This document shows, one piece after another, positions 20,048 to 30,580 of a DNA stretch of 64,000 bases. The position numbers and the translations under genes are program-made. The first letter of the stretch is position 1; every line of letters starts with the position of its first letter. Below the pieces are notes generated by a model. The model saw nothing but the letters and a program-made list of their open reading frames with translations, was not told the DNA's origin and searched no databases. The DNA is from Photobacterium obscurum (GTDB taxonomy: Bacteria > Pseudomonadota > Gammaproteobacteria > Enterobacterales > Vibrionaceae), in contig NZ_JAKRRW010000025.1 in assembly GCF_026191635.1 (NCBI RefSeq), positions 1 to 64,000 of the forward strand. The letters are read 5' to 3'.

Positions 20048-21037
20048 ATGACACAACAAGATGGTTTTAGTTTTTCTGATCTGACTCCCGATCTGCTGCT
20101 CGATGCCCTCGACAGCATCGGTGTACGCGCAGAGTCAGGATTACTGCCCCTAAATAGCTATGAAAACCGGGTCTATCAGTTTAGCGCCGAGGACGGTGCC
20201 CGTTATGTCGCCAAATTTTACCGCCCTCACCGCTGGAGCAATGAGCAAATCCAGGAAGAGCATGACTTTACCCAGGAACTGATCGAGCAAGATATTCCCG
20301 TCGCCGCCCCAATTATCCATGGCGGCCAGACCTTGCATCACTTCCAGGAACACCGTTTTGCCTTGTTTCCAAGCCTCGGTGGACGCCAATTTGAGGTCGA
20401 TAACTTTGACCAACTGGAATGGGTAGGACGTTATCTCGGACGTATTCACCAGGTCGGTCAACGTCAGCCATTTCAGCACCGCCCGACGATCAGTTTGGAG
20501 GAGTACCTCCACCAGCCCCGTCAGATCCTGGAAAACGCCAGCTTCATCCCTGAACACCTGAAAAATGTTTTCTTTGCCGATCTCGACTTGCTGATCAGGG
20601 AGCTTGATCAGCGCTGGCATAACGACTGGCAGTCACTGCGTCTGCATGGCGACTGCCACCCGGGCAATATTTTATGGCGTGACGGTCCGCTGTTTGTCGA
20701 TCTTGACGATGCCCGCAACGGCCCGGCCGTGCAGGATTTGTGGATGCTGCTGAACGGCGAGCGCCACGATCAGCTGGCCCAGTTAGATACCATACTGGAA
20801 GCGTACAGCGAGTTTGCCGATTTCAATCAGAAAGAATTGCAACTAATCGAGCCTTTGCGCGGTCTTAGAATGGTGTACTACATGGCTTGGCTGGCCAAAC
20901 GCTGGCAGGATCCGGCGTTTCCTCGCGCCTTCCCTTGGTTTGCGGATAACAAATATTGGGAAGGGCAGGTATTGGCATTCAAAGAACAACTGGCTGCACT
21001 TAATGAACCACCACTGCAACTGATGCCGCAGTGGTAA
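20048..21037 (+). CDS. srkA: Stress response serine/threonine kinase SrkA
   Basis: SrkA (YihE/RdoA) is an aminoglycoside-phosphotransferase-fold protein kinase linked in E. coli to the Cpx response and protection from stress-induced death. 329 residues. The kinase core is visible: NRVYQFSAEDGARYVAKFYRP (ATP lysine), the Brenner motif LHGDCHPGNILW with the catalytic aspartate at about 202-213, and FVDLDDARNGP with the metal-binding aspartate. I use the ATG of MTQQDGF; a longer reading would run back into the TATACCC repeat and is not supported. It lies 72 bp upstream of dsbA, as in E. coli. Confidence 0.95.
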   Translation: MTQQDGFSFSDLTPDLLLDALDSIGVRAESGLLPLNSYENRVYQFSAEDGARYVAKFYRPHRWSNEQIQEEHDFTQELIEQDIPVAAPIIHGGQTLHHFQEHRFALFPSLGGRQFEVDNFDQLEWVGRYLGRIHQVGQRQPFQHRPTISLEEYLHQPRQILENASFIPEHLKNVFFADLDLLIRELDQRWHNDWQSLRLHGDCHPGNILWRDGPLFVDLDDARNGPAVQDLWMLLNGERHDQLAQLDTILEAYSEFADFNQKELQLIEPLRGLRMVYYMAWLAKRWQDPAFPRAFPWFADNKYWEGQVLAFKEQLAALNEPPLQLMPQW

Positions 21038-21109
21038 CAACACAAAAACACTAACGGAACTAATAACCTCCGGTTATTTCAGTCCTTCTATCAGGGAGTA
21101 ACTCGTAAC

Positions 21110-21712
21110 ATGTTTAAGAAACTAATCGCGCTGGCAAGCGTTGCCCTACTGTCTTTCTCGGTACAGGCAGCCAAGTTCACCGAAGGTGACTACTACAAAG
21201 TACTGGATCTGCCTAAATCCAGCACTCCTGTGGTCTCGGAGTATTTCTCGTTTTTCTGCCCGCACTGTAATACCTTCGAACCGATGATTCAGCAGCTAAA
21301 AAAACAACTGCCTGACAATGCCAAGCTCCAGAAAAACCATGTTTCTTTCATGGGAGGCGCTATGGGACCTTCTATGAGTAAAGCCTATGCGACCTCGGTG
21401 GTGCTGGATGTCGAAGACAAGATGGTGCCGGTACTGTTCGGCCGTGTTCACAATATGCAAAAACCACCACGCAACGACGAAGAGTTGCGTCAGATCTTCA
21501 TCGATGAAGGTGTTAAAGCCGAAGACTTTGACGGTGCCTACAATAGCTTTGCGGTGAACTCGATGGTCAACCGCTCAAACAAAGCCTTCAAGGACAGCGG
21601 GCTAACAGGTGTACCAGCCGTTATCGTCAACAACAAATACCTGGTACAGACCGGCAAGATCAAATCGGCCGATGAGTACTTCGAGCTGGTTAACTTCCTG
21701 CTGAAAAAGTAA
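21110..21712 (+). CDS. dsbA: Thiol:disulfide interchange protein DsbA
   Basis: Periplasmic oxidase that puts disulfides into exported proteins. 200 residues: signal peptide about 1-20 ([18 protein letters not shown], cleavage after SVQA), thioredoxin fold with the active site CPHC at residues 50-53, and the cis-proline loop GVPAVIVNN near 163. GGGAG precedes the ATG. It is followed by a terminator. srkA directly upstream fits the Cpx-controlled srkA-dsbA pair known in E. coli; a Cpx box was not identified here. Confidence 0.97.
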   Translation: MFKKLIALASVALLSFSVQAAKFTEGDYYKVLDLPKSSTPVVSEYFSFFCPHCNTFEPMIQQLKKQLPDNAKLQKNHVSFMGGAMGPSMSKAYATSVVLDVEDKMVPVLFGRVHNMQKPPRNDEELRQIFIDEGVKAEDFDGAYNSFAVNSMVNRSNKAFKDSGLTGVPAVIVNNKYLVQTGKIKSADEYFELVNFLLKK

Positions 21713-21730
21713 GTTGTCAGATTTGATTGA

Positions 21731-21757
21731 TAAGGGCCTATGTGGCCCTTATTTTTT
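21731..21757 (+). terminator. Terminator after dsbA
   Basis: Stem TAAGGGCC / GGCCCTTA with a 5-base loop, followed by TTTTTT. Confidence 0.88.
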
Positions 21758-21793
21758 ACCTAAGACTTTTTTTCCCCACAAGGAGCCCTTTCC

Positions 21794-22273
21794 GTGGAAA
21801 AAATCCTGATCAGTGCCTGCTTGTACGGCCATGCCGTCCGTTACGATGGCCAGGACAACCTCATCAATCATCCGCAGCTTGAGACCTGGAAGGCGCAGGG
21901 ACGGCTGGTGGTACTCTGTCCCGAAGTCAGCGGCGGTCTTCCGACGCCCAGGCCACCAGCGGAGTGCCAGCCCAATGGCCAAGTGATCAGCATAGTAGGT
22001 GATGACTGTACTGCCGCATTTCAGGCCGGGGCACAACAGGCGGTCGAGCTTTGCCGTCAGCACCATATCAAGCTGGCATTGCTCAAAGAAAACAGCCCGT
22101 CCTGCGGCAGCCATTTCATCTACGATGGCCAGTTCAGCGGAACAAAAATACCAGGGCAAGGCCTTACCGCCGCCGCCCTGAAGGACAACGATATACAAGT
22201 ATTCAGCGAGCACCAGATTGACGAGCTGACAGCCGCTCTTTCCACCCTGGAAGCCCTCAACCCCAGGAACTAG
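21794..22273 (+). CDS. DUF523 family protein
   Basis: 159-residue protein of the DUF523 family, which has conserved cysteines: ISACLYGHAVRYDG at about 6-19, LCPEVSGGLPTPRPPAEC at about 43-60 and KENSPSCGS at about 97-105. The NSPSCG motif is shared with family members of possible metal or thiol chemistry, but no function is established. The start codon is GTG with AGGAG eight bases upstream. It stands alone, convergent with comM. Confidence 0.88.
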   Translation: MEKILISACLYGHAVRYDGQDNLINHPQLETWKAQGRLVVLCPEVSGGLPTPRPPAECQPNGQVISIVGDDCTAAFQAGAQQAVELCRQHHIKLALLKENSPSCGSHFIYDGQFSGTKIPGQGLTAAALKDNDIQVFSEHQIDELTAALSTLEALNPRN

Positions 22274-22288
22274 GATCCAGACTTTTTC

Positions 22289-23821
22289 CTAAACAACCTG
22301 GGCCGTAAGCTGCTTCAGCAACCGATCCATCGCGCGGTAACCCAACGCCTCCGCCAGATGTCCCCGCTCGATCTGTTCCTGGCCGGCCAGATCTGCAATC
22401 GTCCTCGCGACCTTGATGATCCGGTGATAGGCACGGATTGACAACCCAAGCTGGTGCAGGGCAGTTTCAAGAAACTGCGCATCGGCCTTGGCCAGCGCGC
22501 AGTGCGAGTCGAGCTCCCGGGTCGTCAACAGGGCGTTAACCTTCCCTGAACGGGCGAGCATACTATCTCTGGCCCGCAGGACTCGCGCTTTGATAACAGC
22601 ACTTGACTCTCCACGGTCTCCCCCTTCCGCCAGTGTGCCGCGAGGCAGCAAAGGGATCTCTATCGACATATCGAAGCGGTCGAGCAGCGGACCGGACAAT
22701 CGCCCGAGGTAGCGCAGGATCGCCTGCGGGTTGGTACGAGCCTGATTGCCTTCGTAATACCCCGTCGGACTGGGATTTAGTGCGCCGATCAACTGAAACC
22801 GCGCCGGAAAACAGGTTTTGCTGGTGGCGCGGGAAATCACGATTTCGCCGGACTCCAGAGGTTCACGTAGTGAGTCCAGTACCTTGCGTTCGAACTCCGG
22901 CATTTCATCCAGAAACAAGATGCCATTATGGGCCAGCGAGATCTCTCCCGGTCTAGGCACCGAGCCGCCACCTACCAACGCCGCCATCGAGCTCGAATGA
23001 TGTGGGGTACGGAATGGTCTTTTGAGCCAATTACCTTCGTGCAATGCCTGCTGGGTCAGCGAAGCCACCGCTGCCGTTTCCAATGCTTCTTCCACGGCCA
23101 TCTCCGGTAAGAGATCACCCAATCTCGAGGCCAACATCGTCTTACCGGTACCAGGTGGGCCAAGAAATAGCAGGTTATGGCCACCCGCTGCGGCAATTTC
23201 CAGTGCCCGCTTGCCTTGTTGCTGGCCAATAATATCTTGCATGTCACGGGACACACCAGGTTGCCTTTCCTCGCCCATCACCGTCCTACCACAGTACAGA
23301 TCCAGCTGCCGCTGATCACACAACTGGCCGCATACGGCCAGAAGATCCGGCGCTGACTTATGGATCGCCTTTCCCACCAGGGCAACCTGTTCCCCATTGT
23401 TATCCGGAACAATCAGGCAACGTCCGGCCTGTTTCGCCGCCAGTGCTGCCGGCAATGCTCCCTTCACCGATCGCAGTTCGCCAGAAAGGGCCAACTCTCC
23501 TAAAAATTCATAATTTTGTAGCTTTTTTGCGGGTATCTGCTCGGAAGCAGCCAAGATCCCAAGTGCTATTGGCAAGTCAAAACGCCCTCCTTCCTTGGGC
23601 AAATCAGCCGGAGCCAGGTTCACTGTGATCCGCCTGGAGGGAAACTCGAAATTGGCGTTAACGATCGCACTGCGTACCCGGTCCCGAGCCTCCTTGACAG
23701 TCGTTTCCGGTAGCCCGACGAGAGTCAGGGCAGGCATCCCGTTACTAATATGCACTTCCACGGTCACAGGCGGGGCATCAACACCAACACAAGCTCGGCT
23801 GTGAACAATTGCAAGGCTCAT
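22289..23821 (-). CDS. comM: YifB/ComM family Mg-chelatase-like AAA+ ATPase
   Basis: ComM is a hexameric branch-migration helicase that aids integration of DNA during natural transformation. 510 residues: N-terminal ChlI/Lon-like domain (about 1-190), AAA+ module with Walker A GPPGTGKTML (about 217), Walker B ILFLDEMPEF (about 294) and an arginine-rich second region, then a C-terminal Mg-chelatase-like domain (YHRIIKVARTIADLAG). With dprA also intact in the window, the transformation pathway seems maintained. It is divergent from the ilv operon, an arrangement also seen in E. coli (yifB beside ilvL). Confidence 0.94.
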   Translation of the reverse strand: MSLAIVHSRACVGVDAPPVTVEVHISNGMPALTLVGLPETTVKEARDRVRSAIVNANFEFPSRRITVNLAPADLPKEGGRFDLPIALGILAASEQIPAKKLQNYEFLGELALSGELRSVKGALPAALAAKQAGRCLIVPDNNGEQVALVGKAIHKSAPDLLAVCGQLCDQRQLDLYCGRTVMGEERQPGVSRDMQDIIGQQQGKRALEIAAAGGHNLLFLGPPGTGKTMLASRLGDLLPEMAVEEALETAAVASLTQQALHEGNWLKRPFRTPHHSSSMAALVGGGSVPRPGEISLAHNGILFLDEMPEFERKVLDSLREPLESGEIVISRATSKTCFPARFQLIGALNPSPTGYYEGNQARTNPQAILRYLGRLSGPLLDRFDMSIEIPLLPRGTLAEGGDRGESSAVIKARVLRARDSMLARSGKVNALLTTRELDSHCALAKADAQFLETALHQLGLSIRAYHRIIKVARTIADLAGQEQIERGHLAEALGYRAMDRLLKQLTAQVV

Positions 23822-24008
23822 AATTAATCACCTTTGATGATATTTCACACAAACACGTTAACAAAAGTTATTAAAATCGTTTCACAAATAGCCTATTTAT
23901 GCAGATGGATTGCAAAATAATCTTCACTTTTTGCTTGTCATGCGACTCATGTCTGTGTTACCACTTAAGAAGAGCAACAAATAAACAATAAAACTGGACA
24001 GACAGTCG

Positions 24009-24098
24009 ATGCCATTTAACGCCAAAGCTATTGCACTCATTATCAACGTCATCGTGGTGATTATTTCACCGCGAGAGGGGCTGGCAGGCGTAAGGTAG
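24009..24098 (+). CDS. ilvL: ilv operon leader peptide IlvL
   Basis: 29-codon open frame starting [10 protein letters not shown] and ending EGLAGVR. Between codons 8 and 19 ten of twelve residues are Ile, Val or Leu ([12 protein letters not shown]), the hallmark of an attenuation leader for the branched-chain operon. It ends 22 bp before a terminator hairpin that precedes ilvG. Stalling of the ribosome at these codons when charged tRNAs are scarce would favour an antiterminator; I did not resolve all alternative stems. It resembles E. coli IlvL in the VIVVIISP stretch. Confidence 0.9.
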   Translation: MPFNAKAIALIINVIVVIISPREGLAGVR

Positions 24099-24120
24099 CA
24101 ACAAACACAACACACGCAGA

Positions 24121-24158
24121 AAAGCCCCCGCACCAAACCGGTTCGGGGGCTTTTTTTT
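24121..24158 (+). terminator. ilv attenuator (intrinsic terminator)
   Basis: Stem AAAGCCCCCG / CGGGGGCTTT with a 13-base loop, followed by a run of T. It lies between the leader peptide and ilvG, so it must be the attenuator of the ilvGMEDA operon. Confidence 0.92.
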
Positions 24159-24237
24159 AAACACTGGACGTAAATATGCTGAAAGAATCACCAACACAGG
24201 TTTCAGCAACTCGCAAGCAAGGAACAGGGGAGCAGCG

Positions 24238-25884
24238 ATGACAGGAGCAGAGTTAGTTGTTAAAGCGCTGCAGCAGCAGGGGATAGCAACGGTATTTGGT
24301 TATCCGGGTGGCGCAATCATGCCCATCTATGACGCGCTCTATGATGGGGGAGTCGAGCACATTCTTTGCCGCCACGAACAAGGGGCGGCAATGGCCGCCA
24401 TCGGCATGGCCCGAGCCACCCAGGATGTCGCCGTCTGCATGGCTACGTCAGGCCCGGGAGCGACGAATCTGGTCACAGGGTTGGCCGATGCCTTTCTTGA
24501 TTCGGTGCCGCTGGTGGCAATCACCGGACAAGTCGCCAGCTCGCACATCGGTACCGATGCCTTCCAGGAAATGGATGTGATCGGCATGTCGCTCTCCTGT
24601 ACCAAGCACAGTTATCTCGTCACTGATATCGACGAGCTTGCCCCAACCCTGGCCGAGGCCTTTGAAGTCGCCAAAACCGGCCGCCCCGGTCCTGTTATTG
24701 TTGATATCGCCAAAGATGTCCAGCTAGCCCAGGCTCCCGTCGAGGCACTGCCTCGTTTTGAACCGCCTGCGATCCCCGTAACCACGGCAGAATCCGTCAC
24801 GAAAGCCCAGCAAATCTTATCTGAAAGCCAGCGCCCGGTACTTTATGTCGGCGGTGGCGTCCAGCTGGCCAAAGCCACCAACACGGTACGCAGCTTCCTC
24901 AAGATAAACCCAATGCCGTCAGTCAGTACGCTGAAAGGACTGGGCACCATAGAGCGCCATGACCCGCACTACCTTGGGATGCTGGGAATGCACGGCACCA
25001 AAGCCGCCAACCTGGTGGTACAGGAAGCGGATTTGCTGATCGTCGTCGGGGCCCGTTTTGATGATCGGGTGACCGGCAAGCTGGATACCTTTGCTCCGCA
25101 TGCCAAAGTGATCCACCTCGATATCGATGCCGCAGAGTTCAGCAAACTACGCCACGCCCACGCGCCGCTGCGCGGCGATATCAATGTGATCCTGCCGCAG
25201 CTTGAGCTGTCACAGGACATCACGGACTGGGTACAGCACAGTGAAAGCTTACGCTCTGATTTCAAATGGCGATATGACCATCCGGGCGATCTTATCTATG
25301 CCCCGCTGCTGCTGAAGCAACTGTCGGACATGATGCCTGACAGTGCGATGATCTCAACCGATGTCGGCCAGCACCAGATGTGGGCCGCGCAGCATACCCA
25401 GCCGCGTGAGCCGCAAAACTATATCACCTCGGCCGGCCTGGGGACGATGGGCTTTGGCTTGCCGGCGGCTATGGGCGCCAAAGTGGCAAGACCTGACGAT
25501 GAGTCGATTCTGATCTCGGGCGATGGCTCGTTCATGATGAATGTTCAGGAGCTGGGCACCCTCAAGCGCAAGCAAATCCCGGTGAAGATGGTACTGATCA
25601 ACAACCAGCGCCTTGGCATGGTAAGGCAGTGGCAATCACTGTTCTTTGACGGCCGCCACAGCGAAACCATCCTCGATGACAACCCGGACTTCGTCACCCT
25701 GGCGAGTGCTTTCGGTATTCCGGGTAAGACAATCACGACAAAGGCAGAGGTTGAGCCCGCCCTCAAGGAGATGCTGGCCAGCAAAACGGCATACCTGCTC
25801 CACGTGCTGATCTCAGAAGAAGAAAATGTATGGCCTCTGGTTCCGCCCGGTGCTGCAAACCAAGATATGCTGGAGAACACTTAA
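24238..25884 (+). CDS. ilvG: Acetolactate synthase II large subunit
   Basis: Thiamine-diphosphate enzyme that condenses pyruvate with pyruvate or 2-ketobutyrate, first common step to valine, leucine and isoleucine. 548 residues. The catalytic glutamate is E47 in [19 protein letters not shown] follows; the ThDP/Mg motif is [19 protein letters not shown] at about 424-442. The frame is intact, unlike E. coli K-12 ilvG. The TAA stop overlaps the ilvM ATG by one base, so the regulatory subunit is translationally coupled. Confidence 0.97.
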   Translation: MTGAELVVKALQQQGIATVFGYPGGAIMPIYDALYDGGVEHILCRHEQGAAMAAIGMARATQDVAVCMATSGPGATNLVTGLADAFLDSVPLVAITGQVASSHIGTDAFQEMDVIGMSLSCTKHSYLVTDIDELAPTLAEAFEVAKTGRPGPVIVDIAKDVQLAQAPVEALPRFEPPAIPVTTAESVTKAQQILSESQRPVLYVGGGVQLAKATNTVRSFLKINPMPSVSTLKGLGTIERHDPHYLGMLGMHGTKAANLVVQEADLLIVVGARFDDRVTGKLDTFAPHAKVIHLDIDAAEFSKLRHAHAPLRGDINVILPQLELSQDITDWVQHSESLRSDFKWRYDHPGDLIYAPLLLKQLSDMMPDSAMISTDVGQHQMWAAQHTQPREPQNYITSAGLGTMGFGLPAAMGAKVARPDDESILISGDGSFMMNVQELGTLKRKQIPVKMVLINNQRLGMVRQWQSLFFDGRHSETILDDNPDFVTLASAFGIPGKTITTKAEVEPALKEMLASKTAYLLHVLISEEENVWPLVPPGAANQDMLENT

Positions 25885-26132
25885 TGGAAAGATATTTACT
25901 CGACATCAAAGCGGATGATAAGCCAGTATTACTAGAGCGCGTGCTGCGCGTCATTCGTCACCGTGGTTTTATTATCAAGCAAGTGACGGCAACCCAGAAT
26001 CATGAAAGCAAGATAGCCAGTGTAGAAATAATCGTCGACAGTGACCGCCCGATCAGTACGCTGATCAATCAAATAGAAAAGCTTTGGGATATTCGTACTG
26101 TCGAAACAACAATATTGGAAAACCGAGATTAG
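25884..26132 (+). CDS. ilvM: Acetolactate synthase II small subunit
   Basis: 82-residue regulatory subunit with one ACT-like domain (ERVLRVIRHRGFIIKQVTA, then VEIIVDSDRPISTLINQIEK). It binds and activates IlvG. The start is fixed by the one-base overlap with the ilvG stop codon (TAATG) and by the family N terminus. ilvE starts 21 bp downstream. Confidence 0.95.
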   Translation: MERYLLDIKADDKPVLLERVLRVIRHRGFIIKQVTATQNHESKIASVEIIVDSDRPISTLINQIEKLWDIRTVETTILENRD

Positions 26133-26153
26133 CGCATAAGGAAGGAACACGAT

Positions 26154-27101
26154 ATGGCAAACACAGCAGATTATATTTGGTTTAATGGTGAAATAGTTCC
26201 CTGGGCAGAGGCGAACGTACACGTCCTAACCCATGCTATGCACTATGGTACATCGGTTTTTGAAGGGATTCGCTGCTACAACACGCCAAAAGGTCCGATC
26301 GTTTTCCGCCATAAGGAACATATGGATCGCCTGAAAAACTCAGCAAAAGTTTATCGTTTTCCCATCCCATATTCCTCTGAAGAGCTGATGGAAATTTGCC
26401 GCGAAACTATTCGCGTCAACAAGCTAGAATCCGCTTATATCCGCCCATTGGGCTATGTCGGCAATGTCGGCCTGGGTGTCTGCCCGCCGGTTGATACCGA
26501 AATGGATCTTATCGTCGCGGCCTTCCCGTGGGGTTCTTACCTGGGTGAAGAAGCCCTCGAGAATGGTGTCGATGCCATGATTTCCAGCTGGAATCGCGCC
26601 GCGCCAAACACGATTCCTACCGCCGCCAAGGCCGGAGGGAACTATCTCTCGTCGCTACTGGTTGGCAGCGAAGCCCGTCGTCACGGCTATGCCGAAGGGA
26701 TCGCTCTCAGCGTGGACGGCTACCTCTCAGAAGGTGCCGGGGAGAATATCTTTGTGGTACGTAATGGTGTGCTTTCAACACCGCCGGCCACCAGCGCTAT
26801 TCTGCCGGGTATTACCCGCGACTCGATTATGGTGCTGGCAAAAGAGCTGGGCTACGAAGTCCGTGAAGAAAACATTGCCCGCGAAGCGTTATATCTGGCT
26901 GATGAAGTCTTCATGACAGGTACTGCGGCCGAAATCGTCCCAGTACGTAGCGTAGACCAAATCGCCGTAGGCGAAGGTAAACGCGGCCCCGTCACCAAAG
27001 ATATCCAAGCGGCCTACTTCGGCCTGTTTAACGGCACCACAGAAGATAAGTGGGGCTGGCTAGATTACGTATACTCAGAAAATGCACCATCAGCTAAATA
27101 A
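26154..27101 (+). CDS. ilvE: Branched-chain amino acid aminotransferase
   Basis: PLP-dependent fold-type IV aminotransferase, last step in making Ile, Val and Leu. 315 residues. The N terminus [15 protein letters not shown] and [14 protein letters not shown] are typical; the PLP lysine is in [14 protein letters not shown] at about residue 161; the C-terminal phosphate-binding stretch is [23 protein letters not shown] precedes the ATG. Third gene of the five-gene operon. Confidence 0.97.
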   Translation: MANTADYIWFNGEIVPWAEANVHVLTHAMHYGTSVFEGIRCYNTPKGPIVFRHKEHMDRLKNSAKVYRFPIPYSSEELMEICRETIRVNKLESAYIRPLGYVGNVGLGVCPPVDTEMDLIVAAFPWGSYLGEEALENGVDAMISSWNRAAPNTIPTAAKAGGNYLSSLLVGSEARRHGYAEGIALSVDGYLSEGAGENIFVVRNGVLSTPPATSAILPGITRDSIMVLAKELGYEVREENIAREALYLADEVFMTGTAAEIVPVRSVDQIAVGEGKRGPVTKDIQAAYFGLFNGTTEDKWGWLDYVYSENAPSAK

Positions 27102-27112
27102 AGGACTCAACA

Positions 27113-28954
27113 ATGCCTCAATATCGTAGTGCAACGACAACTCATGGACGAAATATGGCAGGGGCGCGTGCTTTATGGCGAGCGACTGGCGTTAAAGATG
27201 AAGATTTCGGCAAACCTATCATCGCGGTGGTGAACTCATTTACCCAATTTGTACCTGGCCACGTCCATCTAAAAGATATGGGACAGTTGGTTGCAGGTGA
27301 GATCGAGAAAGCGGGCGGTATTGCCAAAGAATTCAATACCATCGCGGTTGATGATGGGATCGCCATGGGCCACGGCGGCATGCTCTATTCTCTGCCGTCA
27401 CGTGAGCTGATCGCCGATTCCGTCGAGTACATGGTCAATGCCCACTGTGCCGATGCCATGGTATGCATTTCCAACTGTGACAAAATCACCCCGGGGATGC
27501 TAATGGCAGCCCTGCGGATCAATATTCCGGTGATCTTTGTTTCCGGCGGCCCGATGGAAGCGGGAAAAACCAAGCTGTCCGATCAGATCCTCAAACTGGA
27601 TCTGGTCGACGCCATGATCCAGGGGGCGGATCCAACGGTTTCTGACGAGCAGAGCGAGCAGATTGAGCGCTCCGCCTGCCCGACCTGCGGTTCGTGTTCA
27701 GGCATGTTCACCGCCAACTCGATGAACTGTCTGACCGAGGCGCTCGGCCTCAGCCAGCCGGGCAACGGTTCAATGCTGGCAACCCACGCCGATCGGGAAC
27801 AGCTGTTTATCAATGCCGGCAAGCGCATCGTCGAACTGACCAAACGCTATTACGAGCAAGATGATGCCAGCGCCCTGCCGCGCAGTATCGCCAGTAAGAA
27901 AGCTTTCGAGAATGCGATGGCACTCGATATCGCAATGGGCGGCTCGACCAACACGGTCTTGCACCTCCTAGCTTCGGCACAGGAAGGTGAGGTTGATTTT
28001 ACCATGGAAGACATCGACCGCATGTCACGCCGGGTACCGCACCTGTGTAAGGTCGCTCCGTCGACCCAGCAGTACCATATGGAAGACGTGCATCGTGCCG
28101 GGGGCGTCTACGGCATTCTAGGCGAACTCGACCGTGCCGGTTTATTGCATAGCGATTGCCATAACGTCTTAGGACAGACCTTCGCAGAGTCATTGGCACA
28201 ATTCGATATTGCCGTTACCGATTCGCAAGAAGTCAGGGACTTTTACCGTGCCGGCCCTGCCGGTATTCGTACCACCAAAGCCTTCTCACAAGATTGCCGC
28301 TGGGATAGCGTCGATGACGATCGCGAAAATGGCTGTATCCGCAGCAAAGAGCATGCTTTCAGCCAAGACGGGGGCCTTGCCGTGCTATCAGGCAACATGG
28401 CACTGGATGGCTGCATTGTTAAAACCGCCGGGGTGGATGAAAGCTGCCTCACGTTCCGCGGCCCAGCCGTCGTATTCGAGAGCCAGGACACCGCCGTAGA
28501 AGGTATTCTTGGCGGCAAAGTCAAAGCTGGCGATGTGGTGGTTATTCGCTATGAAGGTCCTAAAGGCGGGCCAGGTATGCAGGAAATGCTGTATCCGACC
28601 ACCTACCTCAAATCGATGGGTCTAGGCAAGGAATGTGCCCTGATCACTGATGGGCGATTCTCCGGCGGGACGAGTGGGCTGTCTATCGGGCACGTTTCCC
28701 CAGAGGCGGCCAGTGGCGGGACCATCGGTTTGATTAAAGATGGCGATATTATCGATATCGACATTCCAAACCGCAGCATTGAGCTGCACGTTGACGAGCA
28801 AGAGCTGGCACAGCGCCGTGATGTGAACAATCAACAAGGCTGGCAGCCAACCGATCGCCACCGTGAAGTCTCTTACGCGCTACGTGCGTACGCACTGCTT
28901 GCCACCAGCGCCGACAAAGGGGCTGTCCGAGATAAAACCAAGCTGGAAGGATAA
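27113..28954 (+). CDS. ilvD: Dihydroxy-acid dehydratase
   Basis: Fe-S dehydratase that forms the 2-keto acids of valine and isoleucine synthesis. 613 residues. Cluster-ligand cysteines are in [11 protein letters not shown] (about 121-131) and [18 protein letters not shown] (about 190-207). Conserved [12 protein letters not shown] follows at about 283, and near the C terminus [20 protein letters not shown]. It begins 11 bp after ilvE and ends 5 bp before ilvA. Confidence 0.98.
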   Translation: MPQYRSATTTHGRNMAGARALWRATGVKDEDFGKPIIAVVNSFTQFVPGHVHLKDMGQLVAGEIEKAGGIAKEFNTIAVDDGIAMGHGGMLYSLPSRELIADSVEYMVNAHCADAMVCISNCDKITPGMLMAALRINIPVIFVSGGPMEAGKTKLSDQILKLDLVDAMIQGADPTVSDEQSEQIERSACPTCGSCSGMFTANSMNCLTEALGLSQPGNGSMLATHADREQLFINAGKRIVELTKRYYEQDDASALPRSIASKKAFENAMALDIAMGGSTNTVLHLLASAQEGEVDFTMEDIDRMSRRVPHLCKVAPSTQQYHMEDVHRAGGVYGILGELDRAGLLHSDCHNVLGQTFAESLAQFDIAVTDSQEVRDFYRAGPAGIRTTKAFSQDCRWDSVDDDRENGCIRSKEHAFSQDGGLAVLSGNMALDGCIVKTAGVDESCLTFRGPAVVFESQDTAVEGILGGKVKAGDVVVIRYEGPKGGPGMQEMLYPTTYLKSMGLGKECALITDGRFSGGTSGLSIGHVSPEAASGGTIGLIKDGDIIDIDIPNRSIELHVDEQELAQRRDVNNQQGWQPTDRHREVSYALRAYALLATSADKGAVRDKTKLEG

Positions 28955-28959
28955 TAACG

Positions 28960-30513
28960 ATGAGCGAAGTGAAACAGGCCATGGATGTTGAGCGATTAAG
29001 CGGAGCCGACTACCTTCGCGATATTCTTCGGGCGCCGGTCTACGAAGTTGCGCAGGTTACTCCGCTGCAAACCATGAGCCGACTTACCGCCAGGATGGGT
29101 AACGGCATCCAGCTTAAACGGGAAGACCGCCAGCCCGTCCACTCGTTCAAGCTGCGTGGAGCCTACAATATGATGGCCCAGCTAACAGAAGCACAGCGCC
29201 AGGCTGGCGTGATTGCCGCCTCGGCAGGCAACCATGCCCAGGGTCTGGCGCTATCTGGCAAGCACCTCGGCGTCAGCGCCACTATCGTGATGCCGCGCAC
29301 CACACCGGATATCAAGGTCGATGCGGTGCGCAGTTTCGGCGGCAAGGTGGTCCTGCACGGCAGTAACTTTGACGAAGCCAAGGCCCATGCCGAAACACTG
29401 GCCAGGCAGCATGGCTATACCTTTATCCCACCGTTTGATCACCCATCGGTGATTGCCGGGCAAGGTACTATCGGTATCGAGCTGGTCCAGCAAAACGGCC
29501 ACCTCGACTATGTGTTTCTCCCCGTCGGAGGCGGGGGCCTGGCGGCCGGGGTATCCGTACTGCTAAAACAGCTGATGCCGGAGATCAAGATCATCGGGGT
29601 TGAGGCTGAGGATTCGGCCTGTTTGCGTGCCGCCTTAGATGCCGGAGAACCAGTGACACTGGATCAGGTCGGTATGTTTGCCGACGGTGTGGCGGTGAAG
29701 CGGATCGGTGAAGAGACCTTCCGTCTGTGCCAGCAGTATATCGATGATGTGATCACGGTAAGCAGTGATGAAATCTGCTCGGCAGTCAAAGATATCTTCG
29801 AAGATACCCGTGCCATTGCCGAGCCTTCAGGCGCCCTGTCGTTAGCCGGGCTCAAGAAGTATACGGAAGACAACCAGCTGCAAGGCAAGCAGCTGGCGGC
29901 AATTCTCTCAGGGGCAAACCTCAACTTTCACGGCTTGCGCTACATTTCTGAACGCTGCGAGCTGGGTGAAAAGCGCGAGGGTTTACTGGCCGTGACGATC
30001 CCGGAGCGCCCGGGGGCTTTCCTCGACTTCTGCCATATCCTTGGTGGTCGTGCCGTCACGGAGTTCAACTACCGTTACAATGACGATACCCTGGCGAATG
30101 TGTTTGTCGGTGTCCGCCTCATGCAGGGTCAGGAGGAGCTGGAAGGCATCATCCATGATTTGCGCAAAGGCGGCTATCCGGTGGTGGATCTGTCTGACGA
30201 TGAAATGGCCAAAGTCCACGTTCGCTATATGATTGGCGGACGACCTTCCAAACCGCTCAAAGAGAGGTTATACAGCTTTGAGTTTCCGGAATACCCCGGG
30301 GCACTGCTGAAGTTTTTGAGCACCCTTGGCACCCACTGGAATATTAGCTTGTTTAACTACCGCAATCATGGCGCGGATTACGGCCGGGTATTATGCGGTT
30401 TCGAACTGGAAGAACAGGACTTGCTGTCGTTCACCAGCCACCTGCGTGAACTGGGTTACCACTGGAAGGATGAAACCGATAATCCTGCCTATCAATTTTT
30501 TCTCGCCCAATAA
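28960..30513 (+). CDS. ilvA: Biosynthetic threonine ammonia-lyase
   Basis: Deaminates threonine to 2-ketobutyrate, committing flux to isoleucine. 517 residues: PLP fold-type II catalytic domain with the Schiff-base lysine K64 in HSFKLRGAYN, the glycine loop PVGGGGLAAG near 190, and two C-terminal ACT-like regulatory domains (about 335-420 and 430-517) that allow isoleucine inhibition. The length marks it as the biosynthetic (IlvA), not the catabolic (TdcB), form. Last gene of ilvGMEDA. Confidence 0.97.
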   Translation: MSEVKQAMDVERLSGADYLRDILRAPVYEVAQVTPLQTMSRLTARMGNGIQLKREDRQPVHSFKLRGAYNMMAQLTEAQRQAGVIAASAGNHAQGLALSGKHLGVSATIVMPRTTPDIKVDAVRSFGGKVVLHGSNFDEAKAHAETLARQHGYTFIPPFDHPSVIAGQGTIGIELVQQNGHLDYVFLPVGGGGLAAGVSVLLKQLMPEIKIIGVEAEDSACLRAALDAGEPVTLDQVGMFADGVAVKRIGEETFRLCQQYIDDVITVSSDEICSAVKDIFEDTRAIAEPSGALSLAGLKKYTEDNQLQGKQLAAILSGANLNFHGLRYISERCELGEKREGLLAVTIPERPGAFLDFCHILGGRAVTEFNYRYNDDTLANVFVGVRLMQGQEELEGIIHDLRKGGYPVVDLSDDEMAKVHVRYMIGGRPSKPLKERLYSFEFPEYPGALLKFLSTLGTHWNISLFNYRNHGADYGRVLCGFELEEQDLLSFTSHLRELGYHWKDETDNPAYQFFLAQ

Positions 30514-30540
30514 GGCAATGCAGGGCGGAGCAACATCAAC

Positions 30541-30571
30541 AAAAAAAGCAGCCCTCTGGCTGCTTTTTTTT
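30541..30571. terminator. Bidirectional terminator after ilvA
   Basis: Perfect 13-bp stem AAAAAAAGCAGCC / GGCTGCTTTTTTT around CTCT. It closes the ilv operon and also the converging regulator gene. Confidence 0.93.
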
Positions 30572-30580
30572 GTCTTTCCA

